A stretch of DNA of 64,000 nucleotides from Kineosporia babensis (GTDB lineage Bacteria > Actinomycetota > Actinomycetes > Actinomycetales > Kineosporiaceae). The position numbers and the translations under genes are program-made. Positions 34,003 to 42,372 of this stretch are shown here, one piece after another. The stretch's first letter is position 1, and each line of letters opens with the position of its first letter. The stretch covers positions 1 to 64,000 of the forward strand of contig NZ_JAJOMB010000031.1 of the NCBI RefSeq assembly GCF_021129305.1, written 5' to 3'. The notes under the pieces are model-generated. The model saw only the letters and a program-made list of their open reading frames with translations. It was not told the origin of the DNA and searched no databases.

Positions 34003-34728
34003 ATGGCCGGTATGTCCCCCCGAAAAGCCGGTGGCAGCAGCCGGCAGGCCGTCTACGACTCCCTTCGACGGCGCATCCTCGGACTCGAACTGGCCCCCGG
34101 CACCGCGCTGTCCGAGAACGACCTCGCCGCCGAGCTCGGGGTCTCCCGCACCCCGGTGCGCGAGAGCATGATCCTGCTGTCCGAAGAAGGCCTGGTGCAG
34201 GTCTTCCCCAAGGTCGGCACCTTCGTCTCCCGGGTCGACGCCACCAAGGTCGCCGACGCCCAGTTCCTACGCGAGGCCGTCGAACTCGCCGCCCTGGACG
34301 ACGTGCCGCTCACCCCGGACGACGAACTCGTCGCCCTGCTGCGCGAAAACCTCACCCAGCAGCAGACCCCCGGCATCGACCGCGAGGACTTCTTCCGCCT
34401 GGACGAGGAGTTCCACCACCTGCTGCTGCGCCTGAGCGGCCACGGCAACTCCTGGTCCACCGTCGCCTCGGCCAAGGGCCACCTCGACCGCGCCCGCCGC
34501 CTCGGCCTGAACGAGGTCGGCTCACCCCGGCCCTTCATCGACCAGCACGCCGACGTGCTCGACGCCGTGCTCTCCGGCAACACCGAGGCCGCCCGCACCA
34601 CCCTGCGCCACCACCTGCGCGCCGTCTTCGAAGACGTCGAACGCGTACGCCGCCGCTCCCCCGAACTCTTCGCCGCCGACCCCGACGCCGTACCCGTGCG
34701 CCGCAGCGTCGCCGTGTGGGGCAACTAG
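34003..34728 (+). CDS. GntR-family (FadR subfamily) transcriptional regulator
   Basis: 241 residues, ATG at 34003 with GAGGAGG 9 nt upstream. Winged helix-turn-helix SRQAVYDSLRRRILGLELAP, SENDLAAELGVSRTPVRESM, and an all-helical FCD effector domain (FLREAVELAALDDV, EDFFRLDEEFHHLLLRLSG, HADVLDAVLSGNTEAARTTL) with the His residues that often hold a metal. Divergent from manD; likely repressor of the mannonate/hexuronate operons with a sugar acid as inducer. Confidence 0.92.
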   Translation: MAGMSPRKAGGSSRQAVYDSLRRRILGLELAPGTALSENDLAAELGVSRTPVRESMILLSEEGLVQVFPKVGTFVSRVDATKVADAQFLREAVELAALDDVPLTPDDELVALLRENLTQQQTPGIDREDFFRLDEEFHHLLLRLSGHGNSWSTVASAKGHLDRARRLGLNEVGSPRPFIDQHADVLDAVLSGNTEAARTTLRHHLRAVFEDVERVRRRSPELFAADPDAVPVRRSVAVWGN

Positions 34729-34738
34729 GACTGAGACG

Positions 34739-35095
34739 TCACAGGCGGTCGGCGCGTCTCCAGAGGTCGCGGAGCATGCGCGGGAACACCACGAACCAGC
34801 AGACCACGCCGACGAAACCGAACGGAACGAGCCAGTAGACGAACCACAGCAGCGGCAGGGTCACCACGACGGTGCCGATCAGCCGTCCGGCCAGGCCGTA
34901 GGTGACCACGGTGGCGTCCCACTTGCCAACACCGATGTGGCTGCGCTCGCGGGCCTTACGGGCGTCGGCGGCTGCGGACGTGAAGTGCTCGGGGGCGGGC
35001 TCTTCGGCGTCTTCGCTCACGGGGGCGTAGCAGCGCAGGCACCAGTCCACCTCGTGGGTAAGCAAAGCTCCGCATGCACAGCGGGGTTGGGGCAC
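34739..35095 (-). CDS. Zinc-ribbon membrane protein
   Basis: 118 residues. N-terminal zinc ribbon with two Cys pairs (CACGALLTHEVDWCLRCYAP, Cys 6/8 and 19/22), a charged linker, then two hydrophobic segments at about 69-90 and 90-107 (LIGTVVVTLPLLWFVYWLVP, GFVGVVCWFVVFP). Its start is two bases after the stop of the large Gly-rich protein, so the two are translationally linked. Function unknown; a membrane partner of that protein is plausible. Confidence 0.75.
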   Translation of the reverse strand: MPQPRCACGALLTHEVDWCLRCYAPVSEDAEEPAPEHFTSAAADARKARERSHIGVGKWDATVVTYGLAGRLIGTVVVTLPLLWFVYWLVPFGFVGVVCWFVVFPRMLRDLWRRADRL

Positions 35096-35097
35096 GT

Positions 35098-37029
35098 TCA
35101 GACTCCGCCTGGGCTGGACACCGGGTTGCTGTAGTTCGGTCGTGGGCTCACCTGATAGGCCAAGTTGGGACGTTCGGGGGCCATGGGTGCCTGAGGAGCC
35201 GGTGGTCTCGGGGGTTCGTTGACGGCAGCGGGCGGGCTTGGCGTGTTGGGTAGAGATGAGGGCTTGGCCAAAGGGGGCGGGGAAGAGAGCGCCGGAGGTT
35301 GGGGCATGGGCTGGACGGTCTGAGCGCCTACCGAACCTGGACCGTTGGCCGGAAGGTTTGCGGCGGTGGGCATTCCGGGTGCGCCAGCTCCGGGCATGGT
35401 GCCGGCGGTCGACAAGGGACCCGCGGCTAGAAGCGCGCCGGTGCTGGAAGCTGCTCCCGGTCCTGGCAGTGCGGGACTGACGCCAGACATGGCGCCCGCG
35501 CTCGCCGCTGACAGGACACCGGATGTTGCACCGGCCAGGCCGACCGACCCAGGCGTGCCGGCAACTCCGGCGCCGTTTGCCCCCGGTACGGCGCCTGCCA
35601 GTGCTCCAGTAACGCCTCCGGCGCCCAAGACACCACCTGGCATGCTGACTGCCCCAACACCAGCTCCGGCTGCAGCCCCTGGCCCGCCGCCCGCTCCAGC
35701 AACACCCCCAGCGCCAGACCCCGCACCCAGCACACCACCTACCCCTGCGCTGCCAACGCCCGAAGGGCCACCCAGTCCACCAACACCCGGTAGACCACTC
35801 ATCCCGGCTCCAGGTAATCCGCGCGCCCCCGCAATTTCGCCAGTACCTGGTGAGCCACCCACTGCGGCAGCGCCGCCAACTCCCGGCGCGCTTCCTGCGC
35901 CGGAAAGACCCCCAACGCCAGGCAGCCCAGCAGCACCACCAACGCCCTGGGAAGCATTTACTCCGGCCATGCCACCAACGCCAGGCACGCCGCCGACTCC
36001 CCCGGGCATTCCGACTACCCCAGAAACGCCGCCTGCCCCTGGCAACGAACCTGCACCCGGGACACCCGCTCCAGCGGACGTATCACCTCCCGGCGCAGCC
36101 CCCGCCCCTGGCAAGCCAATCGACCCAGCCGTGCCTCCCGTGCCTGCAGCACCCGCCATACCCCCACCTGGCAGGGCTCCCGCCAGCGGACCAGCGCCAG
36201 GCAAGCCCCCGCCGACAACCCCGCCCGGCGCCGCACCAGTGCTCAGGCCCGTGGCCGCGCCGGCATCGCCACCAGGATTGGCCGCTCCCCCGGGCCACCC
36301 CACCGACCCAAGCTGAGCCGCATGCCCCACCACCCCGACGGCATTGCCCTCGTAGGCCGAAAGCAACACCGCACGCAAAGGATTCGCCCCCGCCGGAGCA
36401 GCCCCCGGCCCAGAAGCGGCCGATCCAGCCCCAGCCGAGCCAGCACCGGTTGAGCCAGCAGCAGTTGAGCCAGCGCCGCCCGAACCGGAACCAGCGGCAG
36501 CCGAACCAGATGCCGCCGAACCTGGGCCAACCAAGCCACCGGCAGAGTCATTCGTCCCACCAGCAGACCCTGAGGCCCCTGATCCGCCCACCCCAGAAGC
36601 AGACTCACCCCAACCCCGCGCACCCGAACCCTCGACCGAGCCCGAAATCAGATTCATCACCGCGGCATTCGCAGCCGTCATCCGCGCGTTCATGTCCGGC
36701 GAAACCGGCGCGGCCGCACTACCCAACGGTTGCGTAACCGCAGCCACCGACTGAGGCTCCTGCTTCTGCAGGCCCAGCTGCAACAGAGCCTGCGGCGGCG
36801 GGACCGGGTCCACCGGCGCGGCCGGCATCTGGTCCTGGGCCGAGCGCTTCCCGTCCGAACGCGGCCCCGCAACCCGTTCTTCGTCCGGCACCGGAGTCTG
36901 CTCGGTCAGGTCTACGCCGCAGTACTCGCAGAACTGCCAGTCGTCATGGATCAACAGGTCGCAGTTCGGGCATTTCAGCTTCGCCGCCAGCTGTTCCCAG
37001 GGCGCACGCAGCCAAGGAGAATTGTCCAC
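35098..37029 (-). CDS. Zinc-ribbon protein with long Gly/Ala/Pro-rich elastin-like region
   Basis: 643 residues from a GTG at 37029 (GGGAGG 6 nt before it; the ATG at 37035 lies directly on the ribosome site). Residues about 16-45 are a zinc ribbon (LKCPNCDLLIHDDWQFCEYC). From about 130 to 570 the chain is low-complexity Gly/Ala/Ser/Val/Pro with elastin- or silk-like units such as LPGVGGLSGAGSAPGVGG. The C-terminus is Pro-rich (APMAPERPNLAYQVSPRPNY). The complementary strand is also open here (Pro-rich), but the zinc ribbon and coupling to the next gene support this strand. No signal peptide. Disordered scaffold or condensate-like role is only a guess. Confidence 0.75.
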   Translation of the reverse strand: MDNSPWLRAPWEQLAAKLKCPNCDLLIHDDWQFCEYCGVDLTEQTPVPDEERVAGPRSDGKRSAQDQMPAAPVDPVPPPQALLQLGLQKQEPQSVAAVTQPLGSAAAPVSPDMNARMTAANAAVMNLISGSVEGSGARGWGESASGVGGSGASGSAGGTNDSAGGLVGPGSAASGSAAAGSGSGGAGSTAAGSTGAGSAGAGSAASGPGAAPAGANPLRAVLLSAYEGNAVGVVGHAAQLGSVGWPGGAANPGGDAGAATGLSTGAAPGGVVGGGLPGAGPLAGALPGGGMAGAAGTGGTAGSIGLPGAGAAPGGDTSAGAGVPGAGSLPGAGGVSGVVGMPGGVGGVPGVGGMAGVNASQGVGGAAGLPGVGGLSGAGSAPGVGGAAAVGGSPGTGEIAGARGLPGAGMSGLPGVGGLGGPSGVGSAGVGGVLGAGSGAGGVAGAGGGPGAAAGAGVGAVSMPGGVLGAGGVTGALAGAVPGANGAGVAGTPGSVGLAGATSGVLSAASAGAMSGVSPALPGPGAASSTGALLAAGPLSTAGTMPGAGAPGMPTAANLPANGPGSVGAQTVQPMPQPPALSSPPPLAKPSSLPNTPSPPAAVNEPPRPPAPQAPMAPERPNLAYQVSPRPNYSNPVSSPGGV

Positions 37030-37296
37030 GCGCATCCTCCCGTCACCCGAACAGGCGCGCTCCACCCGACCCGTCCATTGCTCTTAATCTCGACCCCACC
37101 GCGCCGGATGTGCGCAAGCTCGTACTCGTTCCCTCCAATGGGTGAAGGCGGTCGCCGACCGCGCCGACTAGGCAAAGATCCGCAGGACGAGCCCTTGGCA
37201 ACCCGACGGATGGAACGCCTGCGCCAGTACCCGCGTCCTAGATCTGGGGTGGCACGAGGACGCGAAGCGAGAAGATCGTCGAGGGGGCGACCACTC

Positions 37297-38217
37297 ATGC
37301 AGGACAACACCGACCGCAAGCGCACCAACCCAGCGAACACCAGCCGGCGTCAGCAGATCCTGATGACGGCGATGGCGGTGACCGCGATAGTGGCCATCGT
37401 GACCGTTGTGGTGGGGCCGTGGCGAGGAGGCGACGTGAACCAGGACGTAACCCCAGGGCGACCGGAACTGCTGGTGCCCCAACCGCCCGAGACGGACACG
37501 AGCCGTCCGCACATCATCGTTCGCCCGCAGACCGTGCCCGTGGACGGCGCCGACGTGGCCCTGATCTTGGCCAACCCCACCCCCGAGGAGGCCTTCTTCG
37601 GTGTCTCCGGCCTGCTGCAGCGCTGGAACGGATCCACCTGGAGCGACCACCGTCAGGTGGTCACCGGGACCGGCCCCGATCAGTCCCCCGGGCGCCTGCA
37701 CAGCCTGGACGAGCAGGTCATCGTCCCGATGATCGCCCTGAGCGCCCCCGCGAGGGGGTTCGCGCAGCCGGTCTGGACCCATGTGCAGGACATCGATGCC
37801 GGCTGGTACCGCTTCAAGTTCAACACCGCCACCGGCATCTTCCAGGTCAGCGACACCCCGTCGGAGAAGATCGTCCGCTCCACCACCCCGATCGGTTTCA
37901 GCGGGATCTCCGTGGTCCAGGCCGGCAGCGCGGCGAAGCTGGAGCTCGAAGCCTTCCCGCGCACCCCGATCAGCGGCAGCTTCGATCTTGACCAGCACGT
38001 CGGCGACTACACCAGCACGGCCAGGATCGAACGTCTGGACGGTGATCGCTGGGTGGTGATCCCCTCGGACACTGTCCAGACCGTCAACGGCACCCCGGCC
38101 AACGGGTCCTTCGTGGTGCAACTGCCCGAACTTGAGACGGGTGTGTACCGGGTGAGCAGAGAGGCGAGCGTGGCCGGACGGGTCGAGTCGCTGTTCTGGT
38201 CGCTGCCGCTGTCCTGA
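37297..38217 (+). CDS. Membrane-anchored extracytoplasmic protein, unknown
   Basis: 306 residues; ATG at 37297 with GAGGGGG about 8 nt upstream. A short basic cytoplasmic tail, one membrane helix at about 20-40 (ILMTAMAVTAIVAIVTVVVG), then beta-rich extracytoplasmic parts: an Ig-like domain around 75-190 (VALILANPTPEEAFFGVSG, GWYRFKFNTATGIFQV) and a second around 195-305 (LELEAFPRTPISGSFDLDQ, LETGVYRVSREASVAGRVES). Divergent from the zinc-ribbon operon across 267 bases. Family not recognised. Confidence 0.8.
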   Translation: MQDNTDRKRTNPANTSRRQQILMTAMAVTAIVAIVTVVVGPWRGGDVNQDVTPGRPELLVPQPPETDTSRPHIIVRPQTVPVDGADVALILANPTPEEAFFGVSGLLQRWNGSTWSDHRQVVTGTGPDQSPGRLHSLDEQVIVPMIALSAPARGFAQPVWTHVQDIDAGWYRFKFNTATGIFQVSDTPSEKIVRSTTPIGFSGISVVQAGSAAKLELEAFPRTPISGSFDLDQHVGDYTSTARIERLDGDRWVVIPSDTVQTVNGTPANGSFVVQLPELETGVYRVSREASVAGRVESLFWSLPLS

Positions 38218-38356
38218 GGTCTTCACGGGAGGTGCCCGCCCGACGATCAATGCGATAACGAAGACCTACCCATGAGTCGGACAGCCCGGATGACCTGCCC
38301 GAACGTGATATCAACGGATCCAACTACGGCGTTTTCACCGCGATCCGGAGAGCATC

Positions 38357-41194
38357 ATGGGTTTCCTAGACAGATTTCGTATACGCCGCGCAGGGCAGCC
38401 TGCACGGTCGGTGGAGGAAACAACCTCCGACTCCGGCGTTCCCACCGATCAGCCCAGATACGCGGTGATAGCGCTCCAATCGTCCGCCTTAGGGGCGAAT
38501 CGGCCTCAGGTCACCGAGATGGCGGTGGTCACAACCGACCTGTGGGGACAGGTGGTCGACGAGTGGCAGAGCGGTAGCCAGACACTGGCCGATGTCATCA
38601 CTGAGGTGAACCAGCGACTGGCGGGCGCCGCGATCGTCGCGCACAACGCCGAGTTCGACCTGGCGCTGCTGCGTGCCGAGTACCGGCGGGCCGGCTGGAA
38701 GCTGCCGCAGGTGCCCACCCTGAGCACCCTCGAAGCCTCCGCGTACTACCTGCCCGCGCTGCAGCGTCGTCGTCTGGCCGATCTCTCCTCGGCCCTCGAC
38801 GTCCCGCAGGGCAAGTCTGGCTCCGCGCTCGAAGACGCCCGCACCACCGCAGCGCTGCTCACCGTGTTCATCAGCCCGAAGACCGGGAAGCCCCCGCTGC
38901 CCGCCCACCTCGACGGCCTGCCTGCCCAGGCGCAGAACGTCGCCTGGCCGACCGAGGCCACCCTCGAACCACGCACCGAAACGCCTTCCTCACCGAGCGT
39001 TTCTGCTGTCCCGGCCGTAAGCCCGGCCCTGGTAGAGCGTTTCTCGCTGCTCGACGCCCTGGACGAAGGCGCCAGCGTCGCCACGTTCGCCTACCTCGAG
39101 AAGCTCGCCGAACTCCTGCAGACCGGCACCGCCACCGCGCAGCACACCGCCGACCTGGCCCGTGTTGCCTCCGCCGAAGAGCTCACGCCGGAAGAAGTGG
39201 CCCGCGCCGACGATGCCTTCGTCCGCGCGCTCACCAATGCGGCGCTCGACAACGGAGCGGTCTCGACGACTGACCGCACCGAACTCCTCGCGCTGGCCGA
39301 TCTTCTCGGTCTGGGCCAGCACGTGGTGCTGCAGATCCTCAATGCTGCCGGGGACGCCCGTCACGCCCGCGAAGCAGTCGGCGTCAAGAAACTGCCCACC
39401 GACTGGAACTTGGGCGAGCCGCTGCGGGTGGGCGACAAGGTCGTCTTCACCGGCGGTGATCCGGACGTACGGGCGCAGCAGGAGACCCAGTCTCAGGAGC
39501 TGGGCGTGCGCGTGGTCGGCGTGGTCTCCGAAACCACGGCGCTGCTGATCTCGGACCAGACGGTAGACGGAACTCGTGCTGCCCGCGCTCGTGAACTCGG
39601 AACTCGCACGGTCAGTCCCAGTGACTATGCGCTGCTGCTGGCCCACCTGCAGCCGTCGGCGCCTTCGGTCGAGGCGGTCACCTCCAAGCCGGTCGCCGAA
39701 GAACCAGAACTTGAGGACGCTGCCCCGCCCGTTCCCGAGGTGAAGTCGCCTTCGGGTGCGGTGGAGTCAGCAGACAAGGACGCGGAAACTGGCGTTCCGG
39801 CCCCAAAACCGGCTGCCGCTGAGGTCGAGTCAGGCGTCGGGTCCGGCACTGACGAAGTCTCTGCGGCTGCGGGTCCGAACTCAGCTGCAGACACTGACGT
39901 GGCACCGGCCGAAGACAAGGCGCCCGAAGCTTCGGCTGCGCCCGAGACTTCGGCTGAGCCCGAGGCTGAAGCCAAGGCCGGCGATGAGGTGACCGAACCC
40001 GAAGCTCTGGTCGAGGTCGGCGAGGCTGTGGTCGCAAACCCGAAGCCGGAAGCCAAGGCTGACGAGCCCGAAATTCAGTCTGAGGTCAAGGTTTCCCCGG
40101 AACCTGCTGCCGCCGAACCGGCCCAGGCGGAACCCACCCCGTCTGCCGAACCCGAGGCTCCCGCTGCGGAATCTTCTCCGGCCGAAGCATCCACGAAAAC
40201 CCCCGCCGCGGAGACCAAATCCACGACCGGTCCGGAAACAAGCGCTGCGGAAGCAGCTTCGGCTCCGGCGTCGGAAGAGCCCGCCGCTGCAGCAACCGAA
40301 CCTGTCGAAACTGAGGCCACCGAAGCGCAGACCTCGGAAGCCGAGCCCGTAACCCCGGCCAAGCGGACCACCCGCAAGCCGAGGACCACAACGCCGCGCA
40401 AGCCCCGGACGTCCATGCCGAAGATCACCGGCCCCAACTCAGCCGAACCGCAAGCCCCGGCCCAGGAACCGAAGCCCGAACCCGAGGCAGCTCCCACCCC
40501 CGAGGCCACTCCGGCTTCCGAGGCAACCCCGGTGCCCGAGGCAGCCTCGGTGTCTGAAGCAGCTCCGGCGGCGAAGGCCGCGCCCGAGCCTGAGGCGGCA
40601 CCCGAACCCGAGGCAACTCCCGCTCCTGAGGCAACTCCGGCGGCCGAGGCAGTGCCCGAGCCCGAGGTAGCACCCGAAACCGAGGCAGCTCCCACCCCTG
40701 AAGCAACTCCAGAGCCCAAGGCCGCGCCCGAGCCCGAAGCGGCACCCGAACCCGAGGTAGCACCTCAGCCCGAAGCCGAGCCCGCCCCCAAACCGGCCCG
40801 CAAACCCCGCGCATCCAGGGCCAAAGCAGCGCCCCAGCCGGAACTCCCGGCCGAGGAACCGGAGGCCGCGCAGCTCGACTTCATCACCCCCGAGCCCGCA
40901 CCCGCACCCCGTACTCGGCGCAAGGCAACCGCCCCCAAACCCGAGCCGGTCGAGCCGGAAGCCGAGGTAGTCGTCCCCAAGAAGGCGACTACCCGGAAGA
41001 CCGCTGCCACCCGAACCCGAGCCGCCGCCAAGCCCGCCACCTCCGAACCCGAAACCGAAGAAGCCGCGCCCACCCCGCCCAAGACCGCCGAAGTGCGCGC
41101 CTGGGCCCGGGAGAACGGTCATCAGGTATCGGTCCGCGGCTCTCTGCCCAAGGAATTGATCGCCGCCTACATCGAGGCCCACTCCAAGAGCTGA
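38357..41194 (+). CDS. DnaQ-fold (degenerate) - BRCT - PEA-rich - Lsr2-tail fusion protein
   Basis: 945 residues. Residues 33-175 have a DEDDh 3'-5' exonuclease fold, but the DxE motif reads AVIALQSSAL (Asp to Ala39, Glu to Gln41) and the last motif GSALED lacks its His (Gly155). HNAEFD (Asp101) and Asp160 remain, so catalysis is doubtful. A helical region follows (about 215-345), then a BRCT domain (about 354-435, RVGDKVVFTGGDPDVRAQQ). Next is a 470-residue Pro/Glu/Ala-rich linker with Lys/Arg-Pro patches (RKPRTTTPRKPR). The end is an Lsr2 C-terminal DNA-binding domain (EVRAWARENGHQVSVRGSLP, then ELIAAYIEAH), where RGR is changed to RGS. Probably a DNA-bound scaffold. Confidence 0.85.
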   Translation: MGFLDRFRIRRAGQPARSVEETTSDSGVPTDQPRYAVIALQSSALGANRPQVTEMAVVTTDLWGQVVDEWQSGSQTLADVITEVNQRLAGAAIVAHNAEFDLALLRAEYRRAGWKLPQVPTLSTLEASAYYLPALQRRRLADLSSALDVPQGKSGSALEDARTTAALLTVFISPKTGKPPLPAHLDGLPAQAQNVAWPTEATLEPRTETPSSPSVSAVPAVSPALVERFSLLDALDEGASVATFAYLEKLAELLQTGTATAQHTADLARVASAEELTPEEVARADDAFVRALTNAALDNGAVSTTDRTELLALADLLGLGQHVVLQILNAAGDARHAREAVGVKKLPTDWNLGEPLRVGDKVVFTGGDPDVRAQQETQSQELGVRVVGVVSETTALLISDQTVDGTRAARARELGTRTVSPSDYALLLAHLQPSAPSVEAVTSKPVAEEPELEDAAPPVPEVKSPSGAVESADKDAETGVPAPKPAAAEVESGVGSGTDEVSAAAGPNSAADTDVAPAEDKAPEASAAPETSAEPEAEAKAGDEVTEPEALVEVGEAVVANPKPEAKADEPEIQSEVKVSPEPAAAEPAQAEPTPSAEPEAPAAESSPAEASTKTPAAETKSTTGPETSAAEAASAPASEEPAAAATEPVETEATEAQTSEAEPVTPAKRTTRKPRTTTPRKPRTSMPKITGPNSAEPQAPAQEPKPEPEAAPTPEATPASEATPVPEAASVSEAAPAAKAAPEPEAAPEPEATPAPEATPAAEAVPEPEVAPETEAAPTPEATPEPKAAPEPEAAPEPEVAPQPEAEPAPKPARKPRASRAKAAPQPELPAEEPEAAQLDFITPEPAPAPRTRRKATAPKPEPVEPEAEVVVPKKATTRKTAATRTRAAAKPATSEPETEEAAPTPPKTAEVRAWARENGHQVSVRGSLPKELIAAYIEAHSKS
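39700..40800. repeat. Pro-Glu-Ala low-complexity coding repeat
   Basis: Degenerate short repeats encoding PEA/PEATP-type units (for example AAPEPEAAPEPEATPAPEAT) inside the exonuclease-fold/Lsr2 fusion gene. The repeats are imperfect at DNA level and prone to length change by slippage. Confidence 0.8.
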
Positions 41195-41208
41195 GCCTTG
41201 TCGAGCCC

Positions 41209-41247
41209 GCGGCTGGATCTGCCCCGTCTAAGAGCAGATCCAGCCGC
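41209..41247. terminator. Bidirectional hairpin terminator
   Basis: A perfect 14-base stem GCGGCTGGATCTGC (41209-41222), 11-base loop, and complement (41234-41247) in the 62-base space between the convergent Lsr2-fusion gene and the phosphotransferase gene. Confidence 0.85.
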
Positions 41248-41256
41248 GCTTGGTGA

Positions 41257-42372
41257 TCACCCGGCCCAGACCGTCTCCAGATCGATCTCCGTCACCTCGA
41301 AGACCCCGTTCTCCGGATCGACCAGCATCGGATGCCGGAAGATGCCCGGATTGAACAACGCCTCCCACTGCTCGGTCATCGCCTCCGGATCGTCCAGGAT
41401 CGGCAATTCCCGCAGGGCCTCGAGCAGGTGCGACGGCCCCCGCCCGGCATGCATGATCGAGAACGCCAGGCACACCACCTCCCGGGCCCGGCCAACCGCG
41501 CAGATCTGTTCCGGTGAAGGCGTTTTCCCAGGACAGACTTCTTCATATCCCGTTCTTGCCTCGTGTATGGCGTGCGGCGAAGCACCGTAACGAGCTACGG
41601 CCACCTGCAGCCAGGAGAAATCATCGCTCCGGCTCCCCCAGCCTGCCTCGGCCCAGTCCAGCGCCACCGCTCCTCGGGGTCCGGCCACGCAGTTCAGCGG
41701 ATGCAGATCACGATGAACCAGCAATGGACGCGGATCGGCCTCGAGCGCGCCGGTCACCCGATCTTGGAGCGCCTTGATCAGAGCCGCGACCACGGCCGGG
41801 CGCGCATGAAAGGGGTGAGTGGGTGAAGCCAGGGCGCGGGCCAGCAATGCGGCATCCAGACCACCCAAGGAGGTGGCGGGTCGACCATCAAGCAGGGCCA
41901 GGGCCGCCTCGCTGGATCCGATGTGGTGCAGCGTACCGATCAATTGCCCCAGGGAACGCGCCGTCAGGGGCTCGAACACGTCAGGCACGAACCGTCGAAC
42001 CGACACCACGACCGACTCACCGTTGAGCGGGAACTCAAGGGGAACGTCCAAAAGCGTTTCTGGAATCGGGTTGTAGGAAATCGCGTCGCGGGCGAGGCAA
42101 ACGTCCGCAATGCCATGGAGGGCCACCGTGACCTGATGTTCCCAGCGCAAGTTCGCTTCCTCCGCCGGAGTCGGCGAAAGGCAGAACTTGAGAACGATCT
42201 CGCCCGGCCGACCGTCGGTTTCAAACACCGGAGCGCTCAGAACCGTGCGGTGGCGATGACCCGGACCAGTCGGCAGGATTCGGCCGGCCCCGCGTGGCCG
42301 TAGCCCCAGCAGGTAGAGGCTGCGCCCCAGCACCGCAGCGCACTGGGTGCCGTTGAGCGCCGGCCGGTTCAC
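41257..42372 (-). CDS. Aminoglycoside phosphotransferase-fold kinase
   Basis: 371 residues, GTG start at 42372 in a GTGA overlap with the glycosyltransferase-like gene; the open frame extends far upstream but belongs to that gene there. Kinase-like marks: VFETDGRPGEIVLKFCLSPT (Lys strand), Brenner motif LLVHRDLHPLNCVAG, and metal motif VALDWAEAGWGSRSDDFSW. It would phosphorylate a small hydroxyl compound, perhaps a sugar. The coupling to a glycosyltransferase-like gene argues against an antibiotic-resistance role. Confidence 0.82.
   Translation of the reverse strand: MNRPALNGTQCAAVLGRSLYLLGLRPRGAGRILPTGPGHRHRTVLSAPVFETDGRPGEIVLKFCLSPTPAEEANLRWEHQVTVALHGIADVCLARDAISYNPIPETLLDVPLEFPLNGESVVVSVRRFVPDVFEPLTARSLGQLIGTLHHIGSSEAALALLDGRPATSLGGLDAALLARALASPTHPFHARPAVVAALIKALQDRVTGALEADPRPLLVHRDLHPLNCVAGPRGAVALDWAEAGWGSRSDDFSWLQVAVARYGASPHAIHEARTGYEEVCPGKTPSPEQICAVGRAREVVCLAFSIMHAGRGPSHLLEALRELPILDDPEAMTEQWEALFNPGIFRHPMLVDPENGVFEVTEIDLETVWAG

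Noticed and set aside
35345-36316. Rightward Pro/Ala/Thr-rich frame (323 codons) opposite the elastin-like protein
   Set aside because: The opposite strand has the zinc ribbon, a ribosome site and a coupled downstream gene; this frame is the complement of Gly/Ala repeats.
38217-38267. Inverted repeat AGGTCTTC...GAAGACCT as a terminator
   Set aside because: Eight-base arms with a 35-base loop are weak, and no T-run follows; it may be chance.
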